This document shows positions 7,401 through 13,823 of a stretch of 13,867 bases of DNA, piece after piece. Position numbers and translations under genes: made by a program. Positions within the stretch are counted from its first letter, which is position 1; each line of letters opens with the position of its first letter. The DNA is from Micractinium sp. NFX-FRZ (Eukaryota > Chlorophyta > Trebouxiophyceae > Chlorellales > Chlorellaceae), in assembly GCA_029339195.1 (NCBI GenBank), contig JAPTJF010000786.1, positions 1-13,867 on the forward strand, read 5' to 3'. The notes beneath the pieces were generated by a model, which was not told the origin of the DNA, did no database searches, and saw nothing but the letters and a program-made list of their open reading frames with translations.

Positions 7401-7882
7401 GCTTGTTACCGTGTGCTTGTTGCCGGACGGCACACTTTTCGGGTGGGGGTTTGGGGTGGGCAGAGCCTTTGATTTGAAGCAAGAATCTGGAGGTGAAGAG
7501 CAATGCAGGAAACGGGGCGATGCTGGTGGGAGGATGTGCAGGGGCGGGGGCAGGGATACTCTGCCACGTGGGGCAGGAAGCTGAGCGGCAGCATCAGCTG
7601 GCCAGCGGTCGGCATCTGTGCATTCCTGGACAGCACTAGGCTTACAGCAGATCTGCAGCCTGTGTTGCGTGCTGCGGATGTGTCGTACGCACCTTGGCTG
7701 CTTGCCTGGCACCTGCCTGGGCCCCTCTTGCAGTGCCTCCTCGTCTCCCTGCCCCCTCACCCGTATTCGCCCCTGCTGTCGTCCTCCCCCCCGCCCTGCA
7801 GGCGGACAACCTGCTGAGGCTGTACAACGAGGAGTGGGGGCAGAGCGTGGAGCCCATCTACTCGCCTGACTTCACATACTGA
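1412..7882 (+). CDS. GSH1: Glutamate-cysteine ligase, chloroplastic, plant type (gamma-glutamylcysteine synthetase), 12 exons
   Basis: ATP-dependent ligation of L-glutamate and L-cysteine to gamma-glutamylcysteine, the rate-limiting step of glutathione synthesis, in the plastid. Exons: 1412-1590, 2213-2363, 2663-2770, 3177-3274, 3664-3808, 4442-4545, 4798-4845, 5328-5446, 6066-6232, 6621-6746, 7136-7234, 7802-7882. All introns are GT-AG and the phases match, giving 1425 nt and 474 aa. The ATG at 1412 is the first after an in-frame TAG and has A at -3. Residues 1 to about 32 are Arg/Ala/Ser/Thr-rich, a likely transit peptide. Plant GSH1 blocks follow: GTEHEKLGY (62-70), [10 protein letters not shown] (118-127), [12 protein letters not shown] (135-146), TVQVNLD (203-209), [51 protein letters not shown] (325-341), EWGQSV. 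Cys137 and Cys357 lie 220 residues apart, matching the regulatory disulfide of plant enzymes. Introns are loaded with degenerate exon copies (separate entries). Length fits the family. Exon junctions need cDNA confirmation. Confidence 0.95.
2103..2160 (+). repeat. Degenerate copy of the start of GSH1 exon 2, in intron 1
   Basis: After an acceptor-like CTGCTGCAG, this stretch resembles the first bases of exon 2 (2213 onward). Both begin after GCAG with GAYTGG, then share GAAGCT and CAATG followed by GGCG/GCG and CAC, with several mismatches and small gaps. The copy sits about 110 bp upstream of the real exon. The similarity is weaker than for the other echoes, so chance is not excluded. The rest of intron 1 (1591-2212, 622 bp) shows nothing I can identify. 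Confidence 0.45.
2450..2595 (+). repeat. Two degenerate copies of the start of GSH1 exon 3, in intron 2
   Basis: Copy A (about 2450-2507) follows GCTGCAG and shares the segment around GGCGGCCAGTTTGAGCTGAG of exon 3 with few changes, reading QYELSW where the gene has QFELSG. Copy B (about 2536-2595) follows TTTCTAG and matches the exon start: AGCGCGTCTCTTGAGCCGG against the exon's AGCGTGACTCTGGAGCCGG, then a diverged CTGAGCTG block. The real exon starts at 2663, so the copies lie about 213 and 127 bp upstream. Both keep an AG at the correct edge. Neither copy keeps an open frame equivalent to the exon. They look like old tandem duplications of the acceptor side. Confidence 0.75.
2618..2634. 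repeat. (CA)n microsatellite in GSH1 intron 2
   Basis: An uninterrupted run of alternating C and A lies about 30 bp upstream of the exon 3 acceptor at 2662. Confidence 0.9.
2811..3000 (+). repeat. Minisatellite plus degenerate copies of the end of GSH1 exon 3, in intron 3
   Basis: A unit close to CTGAGCTGGCAGGGGCGCC occurs at 2811-2834, 2852-2881 and 2921-2950, with a fourth decayed copy near 2981-3000. Woven into it are two pieces resembling the exon 3 end and donor (real: AACAGCCACCTGTACCAG then GTGAGG at 2771). They are CCACCTGCACCAG plus GTGAGGA, with its donor at 2901, and CCAACAGCCACCTG followed by TACCAGGGAG at 2953-2980. The first keeps an intact donor, about 130 bp downstream of the true one. 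The remainder of intron 3 up to 3176 shows nothing further. Confidence 0.65.
3885..4198 (+). repeat. Three degenerate tandem copies of the end of GSH1 exon 5, in intron 5
   Basis: The end of exon 5 with its donor contains GGCATGGCGCTGCAGGTG at 3794. This 18-mer recurs exactly in intron 5 at 3932, 4065 and 4181, with spacings of 138, 133 and 116 bp. Copy 1 keeps about 38 identical bases, encoding [12 protein letters not shown] as in the exon, preceded by a decayed TTTGAGAGCG block. Copy 2 keeps less and copy 3 only about 25 bases. Each copy preserves the CAG|GTG donor, and intronic bases after the donor (GGAAGGGGGGTGCAGT) are shared too, so each duplication spanned the splice junction. Reading through the true donor meets a stop at 3872-3874. 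Confidence 0.92.
5046..5250 (+). repeat. Two degenerate copies of the start of GSH1 exon 8, in intron 7
   Basis: Copy B (about 5197-5250) follows GCACGCAG and in frame encodes CVHYVLDAP, close to YVDYVLDVP at the start of the real exon (5328). Copy A (about 5046-5105) contains CACGTCCCCATGTACACTTGTGT, against GACGTCCCCATGTACTTTGTGT in the exon, and carries small indels; it encodes [10 protein letters not shown]. Both are flanked by pyrimidine-rich sequence like the true acceptor. The real exon is about 130 bp downstream of copy B. They look like successive duplications of the acceptor side of exon 8. Confidence 0.82.
5519..5880 (+). repeat. Tandem array of degenerate copies of the end of GSH1 exon 8, in intron 8
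   Basis: The exon 8 end contains CAGGGCAAGCTGCC at 5422. The same core recurs at 5522, 5624 (one change), 5726 and 5846, giving steps of 100, 102, 102 and 120 bp. The first two intronic copies keep the whole edge including a GGTGAG donor. The intronic filler (GAGCTGCTGCTGGGGTC, then GGGTTGCGTTC) is also repeated between copies, so the repeat unit covers both exon end and intron start. Copies 4 and 5 have lost the donor. The similarity gradient suggests several rounds of duplication. Confidence 0.9.
5913..5998 (+). repeat. Pseudo-exon: degenerate copy of the first part of GSH1 exon 9, in intron 8
   Basis: It follows CCTCCTCCAG and in one frame encodes [19 protein letters not shown], clearly related to [19 protein letters not shown] in true exon 9 (6066 onward, 153 bp downstream). 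A two-base indel near its start shifts the frame, and reading in phase from exon 8 gives a TGA after about six codons. Splicing to it would therefore truncate the enzyme. No good donor closes it. Confidence 0.9.
6265..6456 (+). repeat. Direct duplication of about 96 bp in GSH1 intron 9
   Basis: The block starting GATCGGTTCCCTGGCCTGTG at 6265 recurs as GATGGTTCCCTTGCCTGTG at 6361. The match continues through TGCCTCCTGCCCGCC.TCTGCCCC. The shared CCTGCCCGCCCTCTG is also found in exon 9 (around 6188-6202), so this array may derive from the exon 9 end, but that link is weak. A second acceptor-like CCCCAGGCGCAGG lies near 6466-6478, ahead of the real exon 10 acceptor at 6620. Confidence 0.7.
6842..6884 (+). 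repeat. Degenerate copy of the end of GSH1 exon 10, in intron 10
   Basis: GTGCAGGACGTGCCAAGG followed by GTGGGCTGGG matches the exon 10 end GTGCAGGACCTGGCAAAGCAG and its donor GTGGGGCGGG, with a few changes and a short deletion. It lies about 130 bp downstream of the true donor at 6747. The remainder of intron 10 (to 7135) holds a G-rich GGGGTGAA tract near 6766-6797 and nothing else I recognise. Confidence 0.65.
7260..7324. repeat. Short inverted repeat element in GSH1 intron 11
   Basis: TTCGTATAA (7260-7268) and TTATACGAA (7316-7324) form 9-bp inverted ends of a 65-bp segment. The segment also contains a separate palindrome at 7303-7322 (CGTATAAAA, TG, TTTTATACG). It is AT-richer than its surroundings and sits between exon 11 and its echo. 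It may be the remains of a miniature inverted-repeat element, but no target-site duplication is visible. Confidence 0.5.
7331..7371 (+). repeat. Near-perfect copy of the end of GSH1 exon 11: potential 27-nt mini-exon in intron 11
   Basis: Bases 7345-7371 repeat the last 27 nt of exon 11 (7208-7234) exactly, encoding GIAESGVTQ. They are preceded by GTGCAG and followed by GTGCCT, and the 14 bases before them resemble the exon (TTGAAGGTGCAG against CTGAAGGAGCTGGAG). A possible third, heavily decayed copy lies around 7482-7535. Because the real junction is phase 0, inclusion of this segment would add nine residues in frame. There is no strong pyrimidine tract before its AG, so use is unproven. 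Confidence 0.88.
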
Positions 7883-8254
7883 GGAGGCGCTGAGCTGGCG
7901 GTAGGGCGCTGAGCTGGCAGTGCTGCGCAGGCGCTGACCTGGCGTGGACCTCGTTCCACTCGTCAGAAGTTGCCCGTTGAGCTGGCAGGCGCTGAGCTGG
8001 CAGCAGGCATGCTGAGCCGATGGCATGAACATCTGGCGCACCGCCTATACAGTAGCAGCACAGCTGGTGCTGAGTGGGTTGCGGCGCCCCATCCACCGTC
8101 CCGTTTGGGGTAGCGCTTTTGAGGGAGGCTTGCATTTACCCCTCAGCTGCACGACCACATGTGCGCATGCAGCCAGAGCTTCAAGACTGCAGCACAGCCT
8201 AGCGGAACAATCTGTAACACTCGCGTTGTTAGGAGCGATCGAGAGCTAGTGTAA
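7883..8254 (+). other. GSH1 3' UTR with GGCGCTGAGCTGGC repeats
   Basis: Directly after the stop, the 14-mer GGCGCTGAGCTGGC occurs at 7886, 7905 and 7988, with a one-base variant at 7930, plus a shortened copy at 7976. Intron 3 of the same gene carries a related CTGAGCTGGCAGGGGCGCC unit, so the motif is scattered within the gene. The region runs to the TGTAA signals at 8213 and 8250. From there to the CREST gene stop at 8401 nothing else is seen. Confidence 0.7.
8213..8254 (+). terminator. Probable GSH1 polyadenylation signals (two TGTAA motifs)
   Basis: TGTAA occurs at 8213-8217 and 8250-8254, about 330-370 bp after the GSH1 stop. TGTAA is the usual chlorophyte polyadenylation signal. The cleavage site would be expected 10-20 bp downstream, which leaves a short gap before the convergent gene. 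Confidence 0.55.
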
Positions 8255-8400
8255 CTCAAACCATGCCGGAAAACAAGGCAGGGAGGTGACTGGCGGCCCT
8301 AGTAATAGTACTGTCGGGCACAGGGCAAGCGGATGAAGGCAGACGACGCCATGAGGGCACTTGTCAACTCCGGATACTGCCCAGCTGCTGCTGTGGCCAC

Positions 8401-8701
8401 TCACTCCCGCTTGCCGCCGCCGGGCTGCAGCACCCGGCGCAGCACGCTGACCAGCTGCCAGCCCGCGGCCCCCGCCAGCAGATGCTTCAGTGTGTGACCG
8501 CTAACAGCAGTGAGGGTGAGCCAGTACAGGGGCCTGTCCAGGCGGTCGCAGGCAACAGCGGCAGCATACAAGGCCAGGGCAGACAGGAGGCCTCGCGTGG
8601 TGTTGATGGTGCGGTCTGGTGGGGCTGGGTAGGCCAGGGCGAGGTAGCCCACTCCCACAGCTGCAGGAGAGGGGTGGACAGACACGCGGCTTGGTCGGAA
8701 T

Positions 8702-8734
<33 letters not shown>

Positions 8735-9815
8735 CAAGTCGCAGCAGCAGGGTCTGCTGTGCTGTGGTCAAAGCGCGCCCGGCTCCTGGCAGCGGGCACA
8801 CGCAAGGGAGGCTGGCAGGCGGCAAGCGAGGGCTTTACCTACCAGATTCAAAAGTTAGCCAGGTCATCATGTGCCACATCAACAGGGCAGCCATGCCAGC
8901 AGCAAGCAAGGAAAGGATCACCTGAGAGGCCTTGCACCAGCAGGTATGCCCGCAGGTCTCCCTGCCCCGCCGCCTCCCCTGCCTGCCAGTATCCCACGCT
9001 GCCCACCGCCGCCAGCAGCAGCGGCGGCAGGGCCAGCGCGCCTGCCCTGGGGCTGCGCCGCTCTGGGAGCACCGCTGCCAGCAGGGCGGCAAAGGCTGTG
9101 CTCATGCCCAGGCGGTCCCAAGCCAGTGAGGAGTTGGTGGGGTGCAGGTGGTAGCATGCGCTGCCGGCGGCGGCTGCACAGGGGGTGTCGGAGGGCGCAG
9201 CAGATGGGGGAGGTGAGCCCCTGGGCCAGAGAAAGGGAGAGCATCATGCATTGAGGTTGCTTTCAGGTGAGGTGAGGCAAGCTTGAGAGGGTAGAAGGGG
9301 GCCGCAGCTGCCGCAGCACATGCCCTCGACTGAAAACTGCACCAGCCAGCCCCTGACAGCGGGGCACCCTAGCCAGCCACCCAGGCCTGCCTACTGTGCC
9401 CAGCCCTACTGAGAAGCATGCCAGCAAAGGTGGCAGCCCAGCAGGTGCCTTCAGCTGCCGTCATCTGCTGCTGCCCTGCACGCTGGCTGCGGCGCGCGGC
9501 GTGGGTCAGCAGCAGCCACAGGCCCGCCACGCCAGGCACCGCAATGGCGGCATTGGAGAGCACGTTGGCGGCGTGAGGGATGCCCAGGAATGTGCGGTGG
9601 TCGCCAGCAAAGGAGTGGTAGCTGGCGGGCTGCGGCAGCCGGGGCAGCGCGGCCACCAGGGCGACCGCCAGCCCTGCGCCGCCCGCCTCGGCCGCCACCC
9701 GTAGGGCTGCAGGGCGGGAGGCCCACTGCTGGCGAGGTTGGGCCGGCAGACCCTCCGCTGTGCTGCCAGGCATGTTGGGGCGAGGAGTGAGGAGGGGCCG
9801 TAGCGGGGAGTTCAA
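8401..9815 (-). CDS. Polytopic membrane protein of the CREST superfamily (alkaline ceramidase-like hydrolase), 3 exons
   Basis: Exons on the minus strand: 9815-9410, 9173-8922, 8660-8401, all GT-AG with matching phases; 918 nt, 305 aa. Conserved blocks are YHSFAGDHRTFLGIPHAANV (66-85), SACYHLHP (140-147), WDRLGM (154-159), GQGDLRAYLLVQ and GHTLKHLLA (274-282). Ser140-x3-His144, Asp155 and His275-x3-His279 reproduce the CREST motif. The 11-residue step from His144 to Asp155 equals that of His81-Asp92 in human ACER3, where these residues hold the zinc. About seven hydrophobic segments are visible (roughly 44-60, 85-104, 124-143, 158-172, 180-200, 212-230, 243-258, 280-293). It therefore probably hydrolyses an amide bond in a membrane lipid, perhaps ceramide, but the closest relatives I recall are uncharacterised bacterial-type proteins, so the substrate is unknown. 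A second Met at residue 15 is an alternative start. Convergent with GSH1; divergent from the MYND gene. Confidence 0.82.
8702..8734. repeat. (GCA)11 microsatellite in intron 2 of the CREST gene
   Basis: Eleven uninterrupted GCA units on the + strand, which read as CUG repeats in the gene's transcript. It lies about 40 bp upstream of the exon 3 acceptor (8661) on the gene strand, followed by a short interrupted GCAGCAGCAG run. It is intronic, so the poly-Leu, poly-Ala and poly-Gln ORFs across it are not proteins. Confidence 0.93.
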
Positions 9816-10123
9816 CCTGTGTGCGTCGAGATACAGGCCTCCGATATCTGTCCAAGGCCAGTCGAGGTAAGCACGAAGGAGTGAGGTTGCCTAGGCCTGT
9901 CACGCACGCCCATGTTTCGGTCTACAAGAACAGTGGTGCTTTCTAACCGTGGGCTTCCTCTCGAGTGTGCCATTCACCCCACTTTAGACATACGCCCCAG
10001 GAAGGAGCAGGTGAGCCCAGGCATGTCATGTAGCCATTCCCGCATCCCCCCTCACTTCTGCGTGAACCCAAGCCTGACGTCTCGTCCCCCTCCCTGCCCC
10101 CTTCCTCCTGGGAAGCTCCAAAC
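9816..10123. promoter_or_regulatory. Divergent intergenic region between the CREST and MYND genes
   Basis: These 308 bp separate two ATG codons facing outwards (9815 minus, 10124 plus), so the region must hold both 5' UTRs and both promoters unless one lies further away. The side next to the MYND gene is strongly pyrimidine-rich (about 10040-10110). No TATA box, named element or repeat could be identified. Confidence 0.55.
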
Positions 10124-11588
10124 ATGGCGGCCCCGGAAGCCCCACAGCAGGTGCCAGGCGCCGAGTTCCTGCAGCGCCGCCTGGCGCGCGCCGCCGCCAT
10201 CCCAGCCGCCGAGCGCACGCCCGACGTGGCGGCTTTTGTGGAGTCGGTGCAGCTGCTGCGTGAGGCGTGCGACTTGCTGCCGCTGACAGCAGGCGGCAGG
10301 CCAGCTCTGGCAGTAGGCAGCCCGACTGTTCGCCAGCGGATGCAGCTGGCGGTGCTCAGTGTGGCCAAGGCCGCTCACATGTGCCCCTCGCGAGCAGTGT
10401 GCGACGTGCCGCTCGAGAAGCACTTGAAGGCTTATCATCAAAAGTGGTGCCAGCTGCGGCAGCAAGATGGTAGGTCAGAGCTGGAAGAAGTGTTGAGCTT
10501 GATCGTCAGGTCAGTCTACGGAGGAGGGTCTGTTGCAGCGGTGGAGCTGGCAGAACGTGCAGCATGCATTTTAGAGGATGCAACCAACAACCAGGCAGTC
10601 AGCGCACAGCTTAGGCAGCTCTCAGTGGCATCCGAGGCGCGGCCGCCAGCACTCAGCGTGGAGCAGCTGCACTATGTCTGCTGCTATTCCACGGCATCAA
10701 GCGGAGCCAGCATCCAAGGGACGGCTGCAGCACAGGAGCTTGCTGCAATGCGAGGCGTGCCAACGCCTCCCGGTTTTGACCTGGACGCCTCTTTACCCAC
10801 TCGCCTGGAGGCTGCGATCGCTTCAGGCTGCAAGCGGGCAGCACAGCTGGTGCAGCTAGAACCGCACAACCCCAAGAGCTTCTACAGGGCGGCGCAGTGC
10901 CTGTTGGGCAATGACAGGCTGCGTGCCGCAGATTTTTTCCTGCGCGCCTGCCAGCTGTCCGAGCAGCAGCGCAACAACTGGCTGCTGGTGAGCAGCTCTC
11001 AGACCGTCATGTTTGCTGTCACTGTGCCTGGACTGGAAGCAGGCACTGCTAGAATCGGCAACGGCATCAGCCTCAGCACGCTGCAGGCCGCGGTAGCAGC
11101 TTACCAGCAGGCGCAGCCGGCTCTGGCCCGCTGCAAGCGCGTCCTGCCGCAACAATGGGTCAACCAGCTGGAACAGAACTCAGTCTTGACGGGCCATATC
11201 TACCAGCAACTGCTTTGCACTCTGCAGGGGCAGCAGCAACAGCCCAGCGGTGCGCTCTGTGTGGAGGCTCTCTTTCAATTCATCGTCGACGCAGGGACCC
11301 GGAAACACTCAGTCTGCGACGGCTGTGGCCGCACTGCCGTGGGCCTGCGCCGCTGCTCGCGCTGCAAGAGCGCGCAGTACTGCAGGTGAGAGGCTCTGGG
11401 CTGAGTGGCCAGGCATGCACAGGCCGCTCCTGTCCTGCGGGGTGGCTGTGCCTCGTCCAGGCACACACAGAAGCGCCTAGCACTCACATAACAAAAGGTG
11501 CCCTTGCGCTCCCTTTCTCCCATGCTGCAGCACTGGCTGCCAGCACCTGCACTGGCGGGTGCACAAGCGGGAATGCACGGCGGCCTGA
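10124..11588 (+). CDS. MYND-type zinc finger protein with alpha-helical TPR-like body, 2 exons (first of a tandem pair)
   Basis: Exon 1 is 10124-11385 and exon 2 is 11531-11588 (GT-AG intron 11386-11530), giving 439 aa. The ATG has A at -3 and G at +4. Splicing completes a perfect C-terminal MYND finger: Cys398-x2-Cys401-x9-Cys411-x2-Cys414-x5-Cys420-x3-Cys424-x7-His432-x3-Cys436, ending three residues later. MYND fingers bind two zinc ions and usually mediate protein-protein contacts, often with proline-rich partners. The N-terminal 60 residues (GAEFLQRRLARAAAIPAAER, then DVAAFVESVQLLREACDLLP) are shared almost unchanged with the downstream paralogue. The middle is helix-rich; residues about 237-286 (AAQLVQLEPHNPKSFYRAAQ through the Asn-Asn-Trp at 284-286) resemble a TPR repeat. 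No SET or other catalytic domain is seen. The function is unknown; green algae carry many such MYND proteins. Confidence 0.88.
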
Positions 11589-12437
11589 GGAGCGGTGGCA
11601 CGTCAACACTGATCCGCCAAACGAGACGCAGCCACAAAGCCAGTTGTCATGACATGAAGCCTACCACTCGTCCACCTGTGCTTGCACCCTCCCGTCTACT
11701 CTACCGCCCCAACTCACTGTGCTCGCTGTAGCACTGTGCACACTGATGCTTCACTCTGATTTGCTCTCCTTCTCGTCGTGCCTTTTCGAAACTTGTCTTC
11801 AATAAAGTGCCTCAGGCTTTGCACGCATGCAGACATGTCCATGTACCGTGATGAGTCAGGGGGAGGGAGCCTGCGTCCCAGCAGCGAGGTTACAACCGCC
11901 TCCCGCCGCACGTCCCGCTGCACTGCCCCAGCATGCCGGAGCCAGCTGAGCTGATGCCAGCCGTAATTGACATCACAAAAACACCTACAGTTGGAAGATC
12001 AAACCAGCCATCGAGTGAGTGGAAGCAGGCACCCAGCCACTGGGACAGACCAACGCACCGGTGCGGCGGGCGGCAGCCGCCTCGTTGGCGCCAGCAAGCG
12101 GCGGCAGCAGCTGCAGCAGCCCCCCAAGGGCGCCCTTTGGCAAACCACCAAGTAACCCGATCATTGTTGACCAGCGTCCGTCCGTGCGTGTTTGAAACAA
12201 CCAAAACCTGCCGCCTTCTCGAGCCCCGGAATATCGCAAGCGTTGCCACGGTGCGTACCTTGGAAGCCGTCTGGTGATGCATACGCGCAACGATCGCGCC
12301 CCCCGCCTGCCTGCCCGCGCCTGGCCAGCCCGCCGCTCGCCCACGCTCCCGCCGTCTGCACAACTGCCTGCTGGCTTGCAAAGCTGTCAGGCGGCCTAAC
12401 ATATGTGCTATCAACCTGTGTTTCTGGAGGATGCAGT
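11589..12437. other. Intergenic region between the tandem MYND genes
   Basis: The first part is the 3' UTR of the upstream MYND gene; no TGTAA was seen, but AATAAA occurs at 11801. The remainder up to the ATG at 12438 should hold the promoter of the second gene. An open frame extends upstream of that ATG to 12192 (82 extra residues), but it has no counterpart in the paralogue. No repeats of note are seen apart from a short GCAGCAGCTGCAGCAG run near 12101-12119. Confidence 0.55.
11801..11806 (+). terminator. Possible polyadenylation signal AATAAA for the first MYND gene
   Basis: AATAAA lies 213 bp after the stop codon in a locally less GC-rich stretch. Chlorophytes normally use TGTAA, and none is visible here, so this assignment is tentative. 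Confidence 0.35.
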
Positions 12438-13681
12438 ATGGCAGCCATGGATCAGGCAGCAGGCGCGGAGTTCCTGCTGCACCGCCTGGCGCGCGCCACC
12501 GCCATCCCCGCCGCCGAGCGCCCGCCCGACGTGGCGGCTTTCGTGGAGTCGGTGCAGCTGCTGCGCGAGGCGTGCGACCTGCTTCCGCTGACAGCCGACG
12601 GCAGCCCAGCTCTGGCAGTGGACAGCCCATCAGGCCGCCAGCAGGTAGTGATGGCCTTCCTGAAGGCGGCCCGGGCCCGCTATGTGAGCCCCTGGCACCC
12701 GGTGTGCGACCGGCCGCATGGGACCCACCTGCAAGCGTACTGCATGGCATGGTGCAAGGCCAGCGACGGAAGCCGATACAGCTCTGATGAGGATCTGGCC
12801 GTGTTGGAAAGCATGCTGCACAAAGATGCAACAAGCTGGCAGGCCACACACGTAGAGGCGGCATGCTATGCCAGCGGACCAGCGGCAGGATTGGCGGGGG
12901 AGGCACTGCGGGATGTGGCCAGCAGGGGCCTGCAGCAGCTGGCAGCGGCGACTGGGCAGGAGCAGCTGCCGCTCAACGTGCAGCAGCTGCGCTACCTGTG
13001 CTGCTGCGATGCAGCGCAGGCAGCCGCCGTGCTGCTGATTCGCCTGGACTTTGAGAGCGCTCTGGCCAGCCGTGGGCTTGCCGTGCCGGCTGACATGGCC
13101 ATGGAGGTCCCGCCTGCAGCTCGACTGGCAGAGGCGCTGGAGGGCGGGCGGACCTGCGCAGCACAGCTGTTGGACTTGGAGCCACACAAGCCCAAGAGCT
13201 ACCTGACCGCTGCGTGGACAGCGGGGCATGGCGGGCAGATGGACCGCGCCGCACGCCTGAACCTGAAAGCCTTCCAGCTGGCACGGCAGCAGCGCAACGA
13301 TTGGGCGCTGGTCAACAGCGTGCACTGCGCCGCCATGTGGGCAGCCAAGGCGGCCAGGCTGGCGCCCGGCAGCATCAGGCGCAGCACTTTGGAGGCGGCA
13401 GCGGCGGCGGCGGCACGTCCGGAAGTGGAGCAGGCACTGGGGCGCTGCCGGCGCCTCCTGCCGCGACCTTGGGTGGAAGAGTTGGACCCCACGCCCATGC
13501 CCGACTGTTTGCAGGCAATCCAGGCAGCTCTGACTGGGCTGCCAGAGCCGCGCATTGTGTCAAGAGCAGAGGTGCAGCAGCAGGTGGATGGCATTCCGCG
13601 GCGCGTTGGTTGCAGCGGTTGCGGGCAGCGCGCTGTGGGCCTGCGCCTCTGCTCGCGCTGCAAGAGGGCGCGGTACTGCAG
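12438..13681 (+). CDS. MYND-type zinc finger protein, tandem paralogue (3' exon outside window)
   Basis: Exon 1 encodes 414 complete residues and ends at a GTGAGAGG donor (13682) in exactly the same place and phase as the upstream gene, splitting the finger after TACTGCAG. Five zinc ligands are inside: Cys392-x2-Cys395-x9-Cys405-x2-Cys408-x5-Cys414. The remaining Cys, His and Cys must lie in an exon beyond 13867. I chose ATG 12438 because its product begins MAAMDQAAGAEFLLHRLARA, aligning with MAAPEAPQQVPGAEFLQRRLARA; it has A at -3 and G at +4. The frame is open back to an ATG at 12192, which would add 82 residues of low-complexity sequence and is less likely. The TPR-like region (LDLEPHKPKSYLTAA, about 246-260, then RQQRNDW) is conserved. 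The function is unknown. Head-to-tail order points to local gene duplication. Confidence 0.85.
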
Positions 13682-13758
13682 GTGAGAGGGGCAGGTCGCC
13701 GGAGAGGGTGGTCCCACTAGGACGGGTACGGTGTGTGTCTTGGAATACCAAGAACATG

Positions 13759-13760
<2 letters not shown>

Positions 13761-13806
<46 letters not shown>

Positions 13807-13823
13807 CACTGCTGCTGCTGCTG
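13761..13823 (+). repeat. (CTG)15 and (CTG)5 microsatellite in the intron of the second MYND gene
   Basis: Fifteen uninterrupted CTG units (13761-13805) are followed by GCA and five more (13809-13823), about 80 bp after the donor at 13682. The upstream paralogue's intron (145 bp) has no such repeat, so the expansion arose after duplication. The poly-Ser/Leu/Cys ORFs over it are artefacts. Confidence 0.93.

Noticed and set aside
8487..8825. Poly-Leu, poly-Cys and poly-Gln ORFs
   Set aside because: They are translations of the trinucleotide repeat within the CREST gene intron.
8843..8936. Frameshift in the CREST gene exon 2
   Set aside because: I first read the hydrophobic out-of-frame segment as coding. 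Splicing at 8922 to 8660 joins the frames without any shift and gives the expected family spacing between YLLVQ and the next helix.
12192..12437. N-terminal extension of the second MYND gene from ATG 12192
   Set aside because: The extra 82 residues have no match in the paralogue, whose ATG aligns with 12438; more likely 5' UTR.
11890..12906. Minus-strand ORF of 338 codons
   Set aside because: It overlaps the N-terminal part of the second MYND gene antisense and is compositionally biased, with no motif.
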